A stretch of 39,364 bases of DNA from Ornithoclostridium sp949298505 (GTDB taxonomy: Bacteria; Bacillota; Clostridia; Christensenellales; UBA3700), in the NCBI GenBank assembly GCA_949298505.1, contig CASFWW010000027.1:1-39364 (forward strand), in the 5' to 3' direction. The position numbers were made by a program, and so were the translations under genes. The notes below the pieces were generated by a model. It did not search any database. It saw only the letters and a program-made list of their open reading frames with translations, and was not told where the DNA came from. Within the stretch, counting starts at the first letter, position 1. The number at the start of each line of letters is the position of its first letter. Shown here piece by piece: positions 23,348 through 31,990 of the stretch.

Positions 23348-24040
23348 TTATTCTTTGCGCGGGTCGATCTTCTTGACCGCTTCTGCGTATCTGCCGTAGC
23401 TCTTGGTGTGCTTCTTGACAGCTTCGTTGGCGTCCATGCCGTTCTTGATGTCTTCCATCATCTTGCCCAGGTTGACGAACTCGTAGCCGATGACCTGGTT
23501 GTCCTTGTCGAGACCGATGTGGGTGACGTAGCCTTCAGCCATTTCGAGGTAACGCACGCCTTTTGCGTTGGTACTGTACATCGTGCCCACCTGAGAGCGC
23601 AGACCTTTGCCGAGGTCCTCAAGGCCGCTGCCGATGTTGAGACCGTTTTCGGAGAAAGCGGACTGGGTACGACCGTAGACGATCTGCAGGAACAACTCTC
23701 TCATCGCGGTGTTGATCGCGTCGCAGACGAGGTCTGTGTTCAGCGCTTCGAGAATGGTCTTACCGGGCAGTATCTCAGCCGCCATAGCAGCGGAGTGGGT
23801 CATGCCGGAGCAACCGAGGGTCTCGACGAGAGCTTCTTCGATCACGCCGTTCTTGACGTTGAGAGACAGCTTGCAAGCGCCCTGCTGGGGTGCGCACCAG
23901 CCTACGCCGTGGGTGAAACCGCTGATGTCCTTGATCTCTTTCGCCTGAACCCATTTAGCTTCTTCGGGAATAGGAGCCGGACCGTGATTCGCGCCTTTGG
24001 CAACTTTGCACATATTCAGAACTTCACGTGAATATTCCAT
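23348..24040 (-). CDS. NifU/IscU-like iron-sulfur cluster scaffold protein
   Basis: 230 residues. The first 125 residues follow the IscU fold, with the three cluster-ligand positions visible as Cys49/56 (GWCAPQQGAC), Cys77 (ETLGCSGMTHSAAMAAEIL) and Cys106 (LVCDAINTAMRELFL). The remaining 100 residues are an extension (GLRSQVGTMYSTNAKGVRYL, then EMAEGYVTHIGLD) found in the form paired with GGGtGRT proteins. Scaffold activity is inferred from these residues. SD AAGGAGG precedes the ATG and a good sigma-A promoter lies 40 bases upstream, so it is the first gene of a two-gene operon. No cysteine desulfurase is nearby. Confidence 0.85.
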   Translation of the reverse strand: MEYSREVLNMCKVAKGANHGPAPIPEEAKWVQAKEIKDISGFTHGVGWCAPQQGACKLSLNVKNGVIEEALVETLGCSGMTHSAAMAAEILPGKTILEALNTDLVCDAINTAMRELFLQIVYGRTQSAFSENGLNIGSGLEDLGKGLRSQVGTMYSTNAKGVRYLEMAEGYVTHIGLDKDNQVIGYEFVNLGKMMEDIKNGMDANEAVKKHTKSYGRYAEAVKKIDPRKE

Positions 24041-24079
24041 TAGGAAAATCCTCCTTAAAAATTTCTTTCTGCTTCTTGG

Positions 24080-24108
24080 ATTATATCATATAGTGAAAAA
24101 AATATCAA
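24080..24108 (-). promoter_or_regulatory. Promoter of the scaffold-GGGtGRT operon
   Basis: On the - strand: TTGATA, 17 bases, TATAAT. Confidence 0.8.
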
Positions 24109-24247
24109 AGAAAAATCAGCGTTGTCTGTAAAAAATATGCGCGGTATGCACGCCCGTGAAAAACGCAGAACGGCTGTGAAGTTAATCGCGCGCCCTTTAC
24201 GGGCGTTTATGTACGTCTTGAGACGGGGAAAGGGGAGCGCAGAGCCG

Positions 24248-24937
24248 TCAGTCCGGCAGTACGATCCCCGTCGAGCCTATCGCGTAGTACTCGTATACGT
24301 CGCTGCTTTTGTCCTTTGAATTTTCAATGCTGAGCACGATCGAATCTGCTTTTGAACAGTTGAGCACGATTTCGTAACCGTTCATATCTCCGAAAAGGGT
24401 CTCAGCGTTTTCTTCAAAGTCCTGAGCGAAATTCTCTTCGTCGTAATCCGTGCCGAAATATGTCTGATAGATCTGTCTGTACGCCTGCTTGAAAAATTGC
24501 TCCGGGTCTACCGAAAACATGAGTTTTTTGCCCGGGATCTCTCTGAACTGCGAAGGATCGAGCTTGTTGTAGACAAGACCGCACGCGGTGTTTATCGTCG
24601 CGACGTACTTGTCCGCGTCGGCGTCTTCTATGTCTTTCCATATCCCTTCGCTGTACTCTCTGTTGTTGCCGTTGTCAAAAACGTAATAAACGGTGTTGGT
24701 GTGGCTTTCTCCGACGTGCGTGGAAGAATAGTAGAGCGCGCCGTCTTTTTTGACGTAGCGAATCACGTCGTCCGGCCGCACGTTGGTTTTCAGTGTGAAG
24801 TTGTCAAGCGACAGGAAGTCTTCGGGGGTGAAATTTGCGTAGGCGGTCTCGCTTTTCGAGCAGCCCCACAGCGCCAGCGCCACAACTGCCAGAAGAAGGA
24901 CCACAAGCAATGCCGTATAGTTGTTGTTTCTTTTCAT
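24248..24937 (-). CDS. Putative lipoprotein of unknown function
   Basis: 229 residues. Signal peptide with lipobox: KRNNN start, hydrophobic ALLVVLLLAVVALAL, then LWGC with the modifiable cysteine at about 26, so it is exported and anchored to the outer face of the membrane. The mature part is acidic and appears to be a mixed alpha/beta domain with repeated YY/VYYV strands (ALYYSSTHVGESHTNTVYYV) and a C-terminal GYEIVLNCSKADSIVLSIEN. No family recognised. SD GAGAGGTG five bases upstream. The 24110-24247 spacer after it has a short inverted repeat (CGCCC...GGGCG, 24190-24206) that may terminate it. Confidence 0.75.
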   Translation of the reverse strand: MKRNNNYTALLVVLLLAVVALALWGCSKSETAYANFTPEDFLSLDNFTLKTNVRPDDVIRYVKKDGALYYSSTHVGESHTNTVYYVFDNGNNREYSEGIWKDIEDADADKYVATINTACGLVYNKLDPSQFREIPGKKLMFSVDPEQFFKQAYRQIYQTYFGTDYDEENFAQDFEENAETLFGDMNGYEIVLNCSKADSIVLSIENSKDKSSDVYEYYAIGSTGIVLPD

Positions 24938-25098
24938 AACGCACCTCTCTTCGCGGTTATCGTGCGCAATTTGCGCCCGAATATTCGCCGTTACGGTTTT
25001 TCGGTGAAACCTGAGACCGCATAAAGAGTTTTTTGTCCGCGTTCACGCAAAATATCGCGAAAAGCTCATTTTAAACGGCAAAAAAAAGAAAATATCGT

Positions 25099-25127
25099 TT
25101 TACAACATAAAAAAAGGGTGGTATAAT
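25099..25127 (+). promoter_or_regulatory. Promoter of tyrS
   Basis: TTTACA, 17 bases, TATAAT, 32 bases before the ATG. There is no room for a T-box leader. Confidence 0.8.
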
Positions 25128-25159
25128 TATTGCAAACGTATAAAAACAAGGAGACAAAT

Positions 25160-26374
25160 ATGAACGGTACGAACATAATGGACACGCTGAAAGCCAGAGG
25201 TTTCATCAAACAGGTGGTTTTCGAAGACGAGCTTTACGAGATGCTCGGCAAGGAGAGCGTTCCGTTCTATATAGGTTTCGACCCGACCGCGGACAGCCTG
25301 CACGTGGGACATTTTCTCGCGCTGATGGCGATGAGTCATATGCAGAAGGCGGGTCACAAACCCATAGTCCTCATCGGCGGCGGCACAGGCAAAATAGGAG
25401 ATCCGTCCGGCAGAACGGATATGCGCCGCATGATGACCAACGAGACTATAAATCACAACTGCGAATGTTTTAAAAAGCAGATGTCCAGGTTTTTCTCTTT
25501 CGAAGGAGAAAACGCGGCGATCATGGTCAATAACGCCGACTGGCTGGACAATCTCAACTTCCTTCAGTTCATGAGAGATATCGGCGCGAGCTTCTCGGTC
25601 AACAAGATGCTGACTGCGGAATGTTTCAAGACGCGCATGGAAAGAGGACTTTCTTTCTTCGAGTTCAGCTATATGCTTTTGCAGGCGTACGACTTTTTGT
25701 ATCTGTTCAAGCATTACGGCTGCAAGCTGGAATGCGGCGGCGACGACCAGTGGTCGAACATACTCGCGGGCGCAGACCTGATCAGGAGAAAAGAGGGCGC
25801 TCCGGCGTTTGCCATGACATTCCAGCTCCTCACCACAAGCGAGGGTAAGAAGATGGGCAAGACGCAGGCAGGCGCGGTATGGCTTGATCCCGCAAAGACC
25901 TCTCCTTACGACTTCTACCAGTACTGGAGAAATACCGCGGACGCGGACGTTGAAAAGTGTCTTAAACTTCTGACCTACGTCGACCTCGACGAGATAGCGG
26001 AACTTTGCAGATATAAGGACGAGCGCATCAACGTGGCAAAGGAAAGACTGGCTTACGAAGTCACCGCGATCGTGCACGGCAAAGAAGAGGCGGAAAAGGC
26101 TCAGGCTCAGGCGAGAGCGGCGTTCGGCGGACAGGGCGACGATATGCCCGAAGTGACCGTTGCAAAAGGCGTAAACAACATCATCGACATCATGTGCGCG
26201 GTCGGCGTCTGCAAATCAAAGAGCGAGGCGAGAAACCTGATCACCGGAGGCGGCGTCAAGGTGGACGAAGAAAAGGTCGACGCTTTCGATTATACCGTCG
26301 GTGACGAGAAACTTGCCGGGGGCGTGATCCTGCACAAGGGCAAGAAGGTGCACGTCAGGGTCAAAGCTCAATGA
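25160..26374 (+). CDS. tyrS: Tyrosyl-tRNA synthetase
   Basis: Class I synthetase charging tRNA-Tyr. 404 residues from the ATG at 25160 (SD AAGGAGA eight bases upstream). The HIGH motif is HVGH in FDPTADSLHVGHFLAL (about 38-52), tyrosine-pocket residues are in YMLLQAYDFLYL and GGDDQWSNILAG, and the KMSKS motif is KMGKT near 233. The C-terminal S4 domain (KSKSEARNLITGGGVKVDEE) is present. It is expressed from a promoter close to the start without T-box control. The stop overlaps the ATG of yigZ. Confidence 0.96.
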   Translation: MNGTNIMDTLKARGFIKQVVFEDELYEMLGKESVPFYIGFDPTADSLHVGHFLALMAMSHMQKAGHKPIVLIGGGTGKIGDPSGRTDMRRMMTNETINHNCECFKKQMSRFFSFEGENAAIMVNNADWLDNLNFLQFMRDIGASFSVNKMLTAECFKTRMERGLSFFEFSYMLLQAYDFLYLFKHYGCKLECGGDDQWSNILAGADLIRRKEGAPAFAMTFQLLTTSEGKKMGKTQAGAVWLDPAKTSPYDFYQYWRNTADADVEKCLKLLTYVDLDEIAELCRYKDERINVAKERLAYEVTAIVHGKEEAEKAQAQARAAFGGQGDDMPEVTVAKGVNNIIDIMCAVGVCKSKSEARNLITGGGVKVDEEKVDAFDYTVGDEKLAGGVILHKGKKVHVRVKAQ

Positions 26375-27000
26375 GAGGATCCTACTATTGCGTAAAGGGC
26401 GGCAGCGAGCGCGAGACCGTGATCAACAGGTCGCGTTTCATCACGACGCTTATGCCGATCGAAAGCGCGGAGCAGGCTTTTGAAGAGATAAAGAAAATAT
26501 CCAGAAAATATTCGGACGCGACCCACAACTGTTACGCGTTCGTGTCCAACAGGGAAAATACCGAGCAGAGATTTTCCGACGACGGAGAACCTCAGGGCAC
26601 GGCGGGGATGCCTATGCTGGAAGTGCTGAAAAAACGCAATTTCAGAATGATCCTCGCGGTGGTGACAAGATATTTCGGAGGGATAAAGCTGGGCGCCGGC
26701 GGGCTTGTCAGCGCGTATTCGGGATGCGTTGCGGACGCGCTTTCGCAGGCTGAAACGGCGAGGTTCGATTACGCGCGTTTCGGGAAAGTTGTCTGCGATT
26801 ATACGGATTTCCGCAGGCTGTCCGACGAAATAGAGAGAGAAGCTCAGATCATTTCCACGGAGTACGGAGACGGAGTTGAGATCTCGTATGCCGCGGAGGA
26901 GAGCAAAGCGGATAAACTCAAAGAAAAACTGACCGATCTGTCCTCGGGCAAAGCGCTTATAACTTACACGGGCGAAGGATATTTCGGTTTTGACAAATAA
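26371..27000 (+). CDS. YigZ/IMPACT family protein
   Basis: 209 residues, ATGA overlap with tyrS. The UPF0029/IMPACT N-terminal domain shows INRSRFITTLMPI, YSDATHNCYAFV, FSDDGEPQGTAGMPMLEVL and TRYFGGIKLGAGGL, and the C-terminal YigZ-specific ferredoxin-like domain follows (about 135-209). The bacterial family is linked to translation by its eukaryotic relatives, but its function is not settled. Gene order with tyrS supports co-expression. Confidence 0.92.
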   Translation: MRGSYYCVKGGSERETVINRSRFITTLMPIESAEQAFEEIKKISRKYSDATHNCYAFVSNRENTEQRFSDDGEPQGTAGMPMLEVLKKRNFRMILAVVTRYFGGIKLGAGGLVSAYSGCVADALSQAETARFDYARFGKVVCDYTDFRRLSDEIEREAQIISTEYGDGVEISYAAEESKADKLKEKLTDLSSGKALITYTGEGYFGFDK

Positions 27001-27024
27001 GAAAACAAATTACGGGGTGGTTTT

Positions 27025-28080
27025 ATGAAGATAACCAAATCAACAGTTCTGAAGCAAAAACCCGACTTTTCCAAACTGGGTTTCGGTAAATATTTTACCG
27101 ACCATATGCTGGTAATGGAATACGAAAACGGTGCGTGGAAGGAGCCGGAGATCGTTCCTTACGCTTCTTTCCCGATGGCTCCCGCGACCAACGTTCTGCA
27201 TTACGCGCAGAGCATCTTCGAGGGCGCGAAGGCGTATAAGAACGACGAGGGGAAAATTACCGTTTTCCGTATCGACGACAACTTCGTCAGAATGAACAAT
27301 TCGGCAAAGAGAATGTGCATGCCTCAGTTTGACGCCAACGTCGTGAAGCCCGCGCTGTTCGAATTGCTCAAGCTTGAGAGCGACTGGATCCCGACCAAGC
27401 CGGGCACCGCGCTTTATATACGTCCGTTCATGTTCGCGAACGAGGAAGTTCTCGGCGTTCACGCGAGCAAAAAATACGTGTTCTGCATAATCCTGTCGCC
27501 CGTCGGCAGTTATTACGCTCACGGTCTCGAGCCTACAAAGATACTCGTTGAGGACACTCTGGTCAGAGCGTTCATCGGCGGTACCGGCGAAGCTAAATGC
27601 TCGGGCAACTACGCTTGCTCGCTGCTCGGCGGCGAAAAGGCTAACGCGCTCGGCTACGACCAGGCGCTGTGGCTTGACGGAAAAGAGCACAGGTACGTCG
27701 AAGAAGTGGGCAGCATGAACATCTTCTTCGTGATCGGCGACGAGGTCGTCACTCCTCAGCTTGTCGGCAGCATCCTGCCCGGCATAACCAGAAAGAGCTG
27801 CCTCGAAGTCCTCAAAAAGTACGGCTACAAGGCAAGCGAGAGAAGGATCTCGATAGAAGAAGTCGTAAAGGCTTATGAAGACGGCGCCCTCAAAGAGTGC
27901 TTCGGCACCGGCACCGCGGCGGTCATTTCTCCTGTCGGCGTCATCGGCTACAAAGGCAAGGATATGGTCGTCAACGGCGGCAAGATGGGCGAGATCACCG
28001 CGTTCCTATACGACAAGATCACCGGTATCCAGCAGGAAAAATATCCGGACGAATTCGGCTGGGTCACTCAGATCAACTGA
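27025..28080 (+). CDS. ilvE: Branched-chain amino acid aminotransferase
   Basis: PLP enzyme (fold type IV) for the last step of Val, Leu and Ile synthesis or the first step of their breakdown. 351 residues, the longer BCAT form. Visible: NVLHYAQSIFEGAKAYKNDE near the N-terminus, ALYIRPFMFANEEVLGV, KCSGNYACSLLGGEKANALGYDQALWLD (holding the PLP lysine region), YVEEVGSMNIFFVIG and the phosphate-binding GTGTAAVISPVG near 295. SD GGGGTGG six bases upstream, 24 bases after yigZ, so it is probably the third gene of the tyrS unit. Connects in pathway with leuA at the window end. Confidence 0.94.
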   Translation: MKITKSTVLKQKPDFSKLGFGKYFTDHMLVMEYENGAWKEPEIVPYASFPMAPATNVLHYAQSIFEGAKAYKNDEGKITVFRIDDNFVRMNNSAKRMCMPQFDANVVKPALFELLKLESDWIPTKPGTALYIRPFMFANEEVLGVHASKKYVFCIILSPVGSYYAHGLEPTKILVEDTLVRAFIGGTGEAKCSGNYACSLLGGEKANALGYDQALWLDGKEHRYVEEVGSMNIFFVIGDEVVTPQLVGSILPGITRKSCLEVLKKYGYKASERRISIEEVVKAYEDGALKECFGTGTAAVISPVGVIGYKGKDMVVNGGKMGEITAFLYDKITGIQQEKYPDEFGWVTQIN

Positions 28081-28105
28081 AAGTAAACAGTTCAGACTAA
28101 AGCCG

Positions 28106-28136
28106 CGCCGCCTGAAAAATGGCGGCGTTTTCTTTG
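28106..28136 (+). terminator. Terminator of ilvE
   Basis: CGCCGCC-N8-GGCGGCG followed by TTTTCTTT. Confidence 0.85.
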
Positions 28137-28173
28137 AAAGCGACTTTTTCATGTTTGCATAATAATAAAAGAA

Positions 28174-28214
28174 GGGCGCGCAGATTTTTGCGCGCCCGTG
28201 TTTGTTTTTTTGTA
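28174..28214. terminator. Bidirectional terminator between ilvE and the dGTPase-like gene
   Basis: Perfect 9-bp stem GGGCGCGCA / TGCGCGCCC; GTGTTTGTTTTTTT follows on the + strand and TTCTTTTATTATT on the - strand. Confidence 0.75.
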
Positions 28215-28253
28215 TTTTAAAGTCAGCGGTACCGGCGTTTTGCGCCTGATGAT

Positions 28254-29258
28254 TCACACGTTCCAGCCCTTCGGGGTGAATATCTCGTGGAAAGTGCGCA
28301 CCGCGTATCTGTCTGTAAAACTTGCGATATAATCGCCTACCACGCGGTCTTTCGGAGTGGTCTCCAGAAGTGAGCGGAAGAAGGCGGGGAGTTCTTCGGG
28401 ATGAGTCATGTAATGATCGAAAAGAAGCTCGATGAGCGCAAGCGTCTTTTTTTCTTCGGCTTTTGCGATCGGGTTGGTGTACACGCTTGCGAACATGAAC
28501 TTGTGCAGCTTCAGGTGCAGGGCTTCAAAGTCCGGAGACTGCTTCACGTAAGGCTTGCCGAAGCTGTTGTTCACGATGTCGAGAATAAGGCTGTTGATCC
28601 TTGCGCTTTTGCTGTGACCCAGAAGTTCGGTGCAGTCTTTGGGCAGATCTTCTTCTTTCAGCACGCCGGCAAGGATCGCGTCCTCGATGTCGTGATTTAT
28701 GTAGGCGAACCTGTCTGCGTATTTTATGATCTCGCCTTCCAAAGTAGCGGGCTTTCCGCTGAACTTGTGGTTGACTATGCCGTCTTTGACTTCAAAGGTA
28801 AGATTGAGACCTTTGCCGTCGTTTTCCAGAAATTCGACGATCCTGAGACTCTGTTCGTTGTGCGAGAAACCGCCTTCTATCAGTTTGTCAAGCACGCTTT
28901 CGCCGGCATGTCCGAACGGAGTGTGCCCGAGGTCGTGACCTAGCGCTATCGCTTCGATCAGGTCTTCGTTGAGATTCAATGCGCGCGCTATCGTCCTGCC
29001 GATCTGAGCCACTTCGAGCGTGTGCGTCAGGCGGGTGCGGTAATGATCGCCTTCCGGGGAAATGAAAACCTGAGTCTTGTGTTTAAGCCTTCTGAACGAT
29101 TTGCTGTGCACGATCCTGTCGCGGTCGCGCATAAAATCCGTGCGCAGGGGGCATGGCTTTTCTTCGCGCTTTCTGCCTTTAGTCATGTCTGAGCGGCAAG
29201 CGTAAGGACTGAAAAACGCGGCTTCTTTTTCGTAAACCGTCTTTTTAAAATCTTTCAT
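28254..29258 (-). CDS. dgt: Deoxyguanosinetriphosphate triphosphohydrolase-like protein
   Basis: HD-domain enzyme hydrolysing dNTPs to deoxynucleoside and triphosphate. 334 residues from the ATG at 29258 (MKDFKKTVYEKEAAFFSPYA), the usual family start. Metal-binding HD residues: RLTHTLEVAQIGRTIAR and EAIALGHDLGHTPFGHAGE; also FRRLKHKTQVF and YADRFAYINHDIEDAI. No Shine-Dalgarno precedes the ATG: a consensus-like promoter ends six bases upstream, predicting a leaderless mRNA. An upstream in-frame ATG (29300) would lie in the promoter. Monocistronic, convergent with ilvE. Confidence 0.92.
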   Translation of the reverse strand: MKDFKKTVYEKEAAFFSPYACRSDMTKGRKREEKPCPLRTDFMRDRDRIVHSKSFRRLKHKTQVFISPEGDHYRTRLTHTLEVAQIGRTIARALNLNEDLIEAIALGHDLGHTPFGHAGESVLDKLIEGGFSHNEQSLRIVEFLENDGKGLNLTFEVKDGIVNHKFSGKPATLEGEIIKYADRFAYINHDIEDAILAGVLKEEDLPKDCTELLGHSKSARINSLILDIVNNSFGKPYVKQSPDFEALHLKLHKFMFASVYTNPIAKAEEKKTLALIELLFDHYMTHPEELPAFFRSLLETTPKDRVVGDYIASFTDRYAVRTFHEIFTPKGWNV

Positions 29259-29264
29259 GATTTT

Positions 29265-29293
29265 ATTATACAGAACGCGCAGGTAGATGTAAA
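29265..29293 (-). promoter_or_regulatory. dgt promoter producing a leaderless transcript
   Basis: On the - strand: TTTACA, 17 bases, TATAAT, then AAAATC and the ATG. Standard -10 to +1 spacing puts transcription start at the A of ATG. Confidence 0.75.
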
Positions 29294-29429
29294 GGGGCAA
29301 AAAGTGTGAAAACGGCGATTTTTTTATAAAAAAGCCGTTATTTTAATGCTGTTTTTACAAAACTGTGGTAAGTTGGAACGGTAGCGGGGATAAATAGGCT
29401 TAATTTGCCTTTAATAATATATAAAATCT

Positions 29430-29458
29430 TTGCAGATTAGTTATATTTGTGTTATAAT
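29430..29458 (+). promoter_or_regulatory. Promoter of trpS operon
   Basis: TTGCAG, 17 bases, TATAAT, 31 bases before the trpS start. Confidence 0.8.
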
Positions 29459-29489
29459 ATTGCAAATATCTATTTTACAGAGGCTTAAA

Positions 29490-30488
29490 ATGAAACAAAA
29501 AGTTATTTACAGCGGCATTCAGCCTACGGGCATCATGACTCTCGGCAACTATATCGGCGCTGTAAACGAATGGAGAGAAATTCAGAACGAAGACGACAAC
29601 TTCTGTATATTCGAAGTTGCTGATCTGCATACTATAACGGTCAGACAGGATCCCGTTGTATTCCGCAAGAACTCTCTCGATATGTTTGCGCTTCTGCTTG
29701 CCGCGGGGATCGACTGCAAAAAGAACATTCTTTATTTTCAGTCCCACGTGCACGAGCACAGCGAACTTTCGTGGCTTCTGAACTGCTATACTTACGTCGG
29801 CGAAATGGGAAGAATGACCCAGTTCAAGGAAAAATCCGAAAAACACGCTGACAACATAAACATGGGGCTTATGGACTATCCCGTGCTTATGGCTGCTGAC
29901 ATACTGCTTTTCAAGACGGACGTGGTGCCCGTCGGCATTGATCAGCGTCAGCATCTTGAGATCGCGAGGGACATTGCGCTCAGGTTCAACAATATCTACG
30001 GCGACACGTTCACGGTGCCCGAAGCGAGAGTGAGGAAGGTGGGCGCGAAGATCGCAAGTCTTCAGAATCCGCTCGCAAAGATGAGCAAATCCGACCCCAA
30101 TCCCAACGCTGTGATCGGCGTGCTTGACGGAGAAAAGGATATCCTTGCCAAAATAAAGAGGGCGGTCACTGACAGCGGTTCTGAGATATTGTACGACCCC
30201 GAAAACAAGCCGGGCGTATCCAATCTTCTGACCATACTTTCCATTGCGAGAAAGCAGGATATGGAAAGTCTCGTCAAAGAATTCGACGGCAAGATGTACG
30301 GGCATCTGAAGATTGCCACGGCAGAAGCGGTGATAGCAATGCTCCGCAGGTTCAGGGAGCGTTATCTGGAATTCAGAAGCGACGAAGAATTCCTGATCAG
30401 GACAGCTAAAGAGGGCGCAGAAAGAGCTTCCGTCATCGCTGAAAAGACGCTCAGAGAAGTAAAAGAAAAGATAGGATTCGTGCTGTAA
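29490..30488 (+). CDS. trpS: Tryptophanyl-tRNA synthetase
   Basis: Class Ic synthetase charging tRNA-Trp. 332 residues from the ATG at 29490 (MKQKVIYSGIQPTGIMTLGN); the frame runs open 20 codons upstream into the promoter, so that start is excluded. HIGH equivalent TLGNYIGAV at about 16-24, YPVLMAADILLF and VGIDQRQHLEIARDIA for Trp and ATP binding, KMSKSDPN near 195. SD AGAGG seven to eight bases upstream. Its TAA overlaps the next start codon by one base (TAATG), beginning a five-gene run to 34113. No T-box leader fits between promoter and gene. Confidence 0.96.
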   Translation: MKQKVIYSGIQPTGIMTLGNYIGAVNEWREIQNEDDNFCIFEVADLHTITVRQDPVVFRKNSLDMFALLLAAGIDCKKNILYFQSHVHEHSELSWLLNCYTYVGEMGRMTQFKEKSEKHADNINMGLMDYPVLMAADILLFKTDVVPVGIDQRQHLEIARDIALRFNNIYGDTFTVPEARVRKVGAKIASLQNPLAKMSKSDPNPNAVIGVLDGEKDILAKIKRAVTDSGSEILYDPENKPGVSNLLTILSIARKQDMESLVKEFDGKMYGHLKIATAEAVIAMLRRFRERYLEFRSDEEFLIRTAKEGAERASVIAEKTLREVKEKIGFVL

Positions 30489-31363
30489 TGTTCGGTTACG
30501 TCATTCCCGACAAGCCCAATATGTTCATCAAGGACTTCACGCTGTACCGCGCGTTTTACTGCGGCCTTTGCAAGGCGATCGGCAAGAACTGTGGCACGCT
30601 GATGAGACTGACGACGAACTACGACATGACGTTTTTCAGCGTGTTCATGCATGCGCTGACGGGGACGGAGATAGAGATCAGCAACGAAACGTGCATACTC
30701 AATCCGGTCAGAAAAAAATCCGTCGTAAAAAGAAACGCATTGACGGATAAGATCGTGGACGCCAACACGATACTCGCGCACTATAAAGCCGTAGACGATG
30801 TGGCAGACGACAAGAGTTTTGCAAAGAAAGCGGCTGATACGCTGGTGATAAAACGGCATTTCAGAAAGGCGTGCAAGAGGAATCCCGAAATGGCGGATAT
30901 AATCAGGACGGGATTTTCAGAACTCAACCGCCTTGAGGCTGAAAGGTGTGAAAACGAAGATCTTATCGCGCATCAGTTCGCGACGATACTGAAAGAGTTG
31001 ACGCGCCTTGTCGCAGGAAAGGATTACAGCGAAGCGGCAGGCAACTTAGCGTACAATCTGGGCAGATGGGTCTATTTTGCAGACGCTTTCGACGACGCGG
31101 ACGAGGACGCGAAGAAAAAAGAATTTAACGTGTTCCTGACGGGATACGAATATAAAGACAGAGAGACTTTCGTCAGAGACAAAGGAAAGGACGCTTCATT
31201 CATACTCAATTGCTGTTGCAAGGAGATCATGAACGCGTTCGACGAGGTTGTCCTGAAAAAATACGAAGGGGTAATAACCAACATCATCTGGTACGGTCTC
31301 AGGGAGCAGACCGACAAATTGTTAAGGAGGACTGACAAGTGCAAGCAAAGGACCCGTATTTAG
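30488..31363 (+). CDS. DUF5685 family protein
   Basis: 291 residues. The N-terminus MFGYVIPDKPNMFIKDFTLY leading to RAFYCGLCKAIGKNCG, then TTNYDMTFFSVFMHAL, and the tail NCCCKEIMNAFDEVVL identify the DUF5685 family of Clostridia. It looks helical with conserved cysteines in CGLCK and a CCC triplet near residue 240, suggesting metal or prenyl-substrate chemistry as in all-helical synthases (inference only). Its start overlaps the trpS stop, and it overlaps the J-like gene by 25 bases, so translation is tightly coupled. Function unknown. Confidence 0.85.
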   Translation: MFGYVIPDKPNMFIKDFTLYRAFYCGLCKAIGKNCGTLMRLTTNYDMTFFSVFMHALTGTEIEISNETCILNPVRKKSVVKRNALTDKIVDANTILAHYKAVDDVADDKSFAKKAADTLVIKRHFRKACKRNPEMADIIRTGFSELNRLEAERCENEDLIAHQFATILKELTRLVAGKDYSEAAGNLAYNLGRWVYFADAFDDADEDAKKKEFNVFLTGYEYKDRETFVRDKGKDASFILNCCCKEIMNAFDEVVLKKYEGVITNIIWYGLREQTDKLLRRTDKCKQRTRI

Positions 31364-31989
31364 TGCTCGGACTGAGTAGCGACGCGACGCAGGAGCAGGT
31401 GGAGAACGCTTACCGCACGCTCAGGCGCAAGTATGAGGAGTTGCGTTTCCGCGAAGGGGAGGAAGGCGCTCAGGCGAGCCGCGCTCTCGGAGAACTGGAC
31501 AGGGCTTACGCAGATTGCATGGAAGATCTGCAAAGAAGAGTTTCCGTTGAGGAGAACGGGACGAGGCTGGGAATCGTCGAAGCGCTGATCAAGGAAGGCA
31601 AACTCGACGAGGCTCAGGAAAAACTCGATATGGCTGAGACCCGCGACGCAGAGTGGCACTACGTCCAGGCGATCATATATTACAAGAGAAACTGGCACGT
31701 CGAAAGCAAAAAGCAGCTCGAGATCGCGCTGACTCTGGACCCGGGCAACGAAAGGTACAAGAGAAGCCATGAAAAGCTGACAGCTATAATTAACAATGCA
31801 AACAATCAGAACGCCGGTCAGAATCAGAACGCGGGTCAGTACGATCAACAGAGAGGCGGCTATTCGAGGCCGTATCAGTCTGACCCCGGCGCAGATACCG
31901 CGACGAGCTGCTGCAACACCTGTTCAACGCTGATCTGTTGCGACTGCTGCTGTGAAATGATGGGCGGGGATCTGATCCCTTGTTGCTGA
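31339..31989 (+). CDS. J-domain-like protein with cysteine-rich C-terminus
   Basis: 216 residues from a GTG start with AAGGAGG eight bases upstream. Residues 1-65 resemble helices I-IV of a J-domain (DPYLVLGLSSDATQEQVENA, then YRTLRRKYEELR, ALGELDRAYADCMEDL) but the HPD tripeptide needed to stimulate Hsp70 is absent. Residues 75-145 look TPR-like (IVEALIKEGKLDEAQEKLDM, AIIYYKRNWHVESKKQLEIA). A Q/N/G-rich linker (about 152-185) leads to a tail with 11 cysteines in 27 residues (CCNTCSTLICCDCCCEMMGG then LIPCC). It overlaps DUF5685 and precedes a membrane protein. Function unknown; the Cys tail may bind metal or anchor by lipidation. Confidence 0.78.
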   Translation: MQAKDPYLVLGLSSDATQEQVENAYRTLRRKYEELRFREGEEGAQASRALGELDRAYADCMEDLQRRVSVEENGTRLGIVEALIKEGKLDEAQEKLDMAETRDAEWHYVQAIIYYKRNWHVESKKQLEIALTLDPGNERYKRSHEKLTAIINNANNQNAGQNQNAGQYDQQRGGYSRPYQSDPGADTATSCCNTCSTLICCDCCCEMMGGDLIPCC

Positions 31990-31990
31990 G

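Noticed and set aside
22425..24031. Two long + strand open frames (324 and 207 codons) opposite the GGGtGRT and scaffold genes
   Set aside because: They have no ribosome binding sites and mirror the codon bias of the real genes on the - strand, whose products are recognisable.
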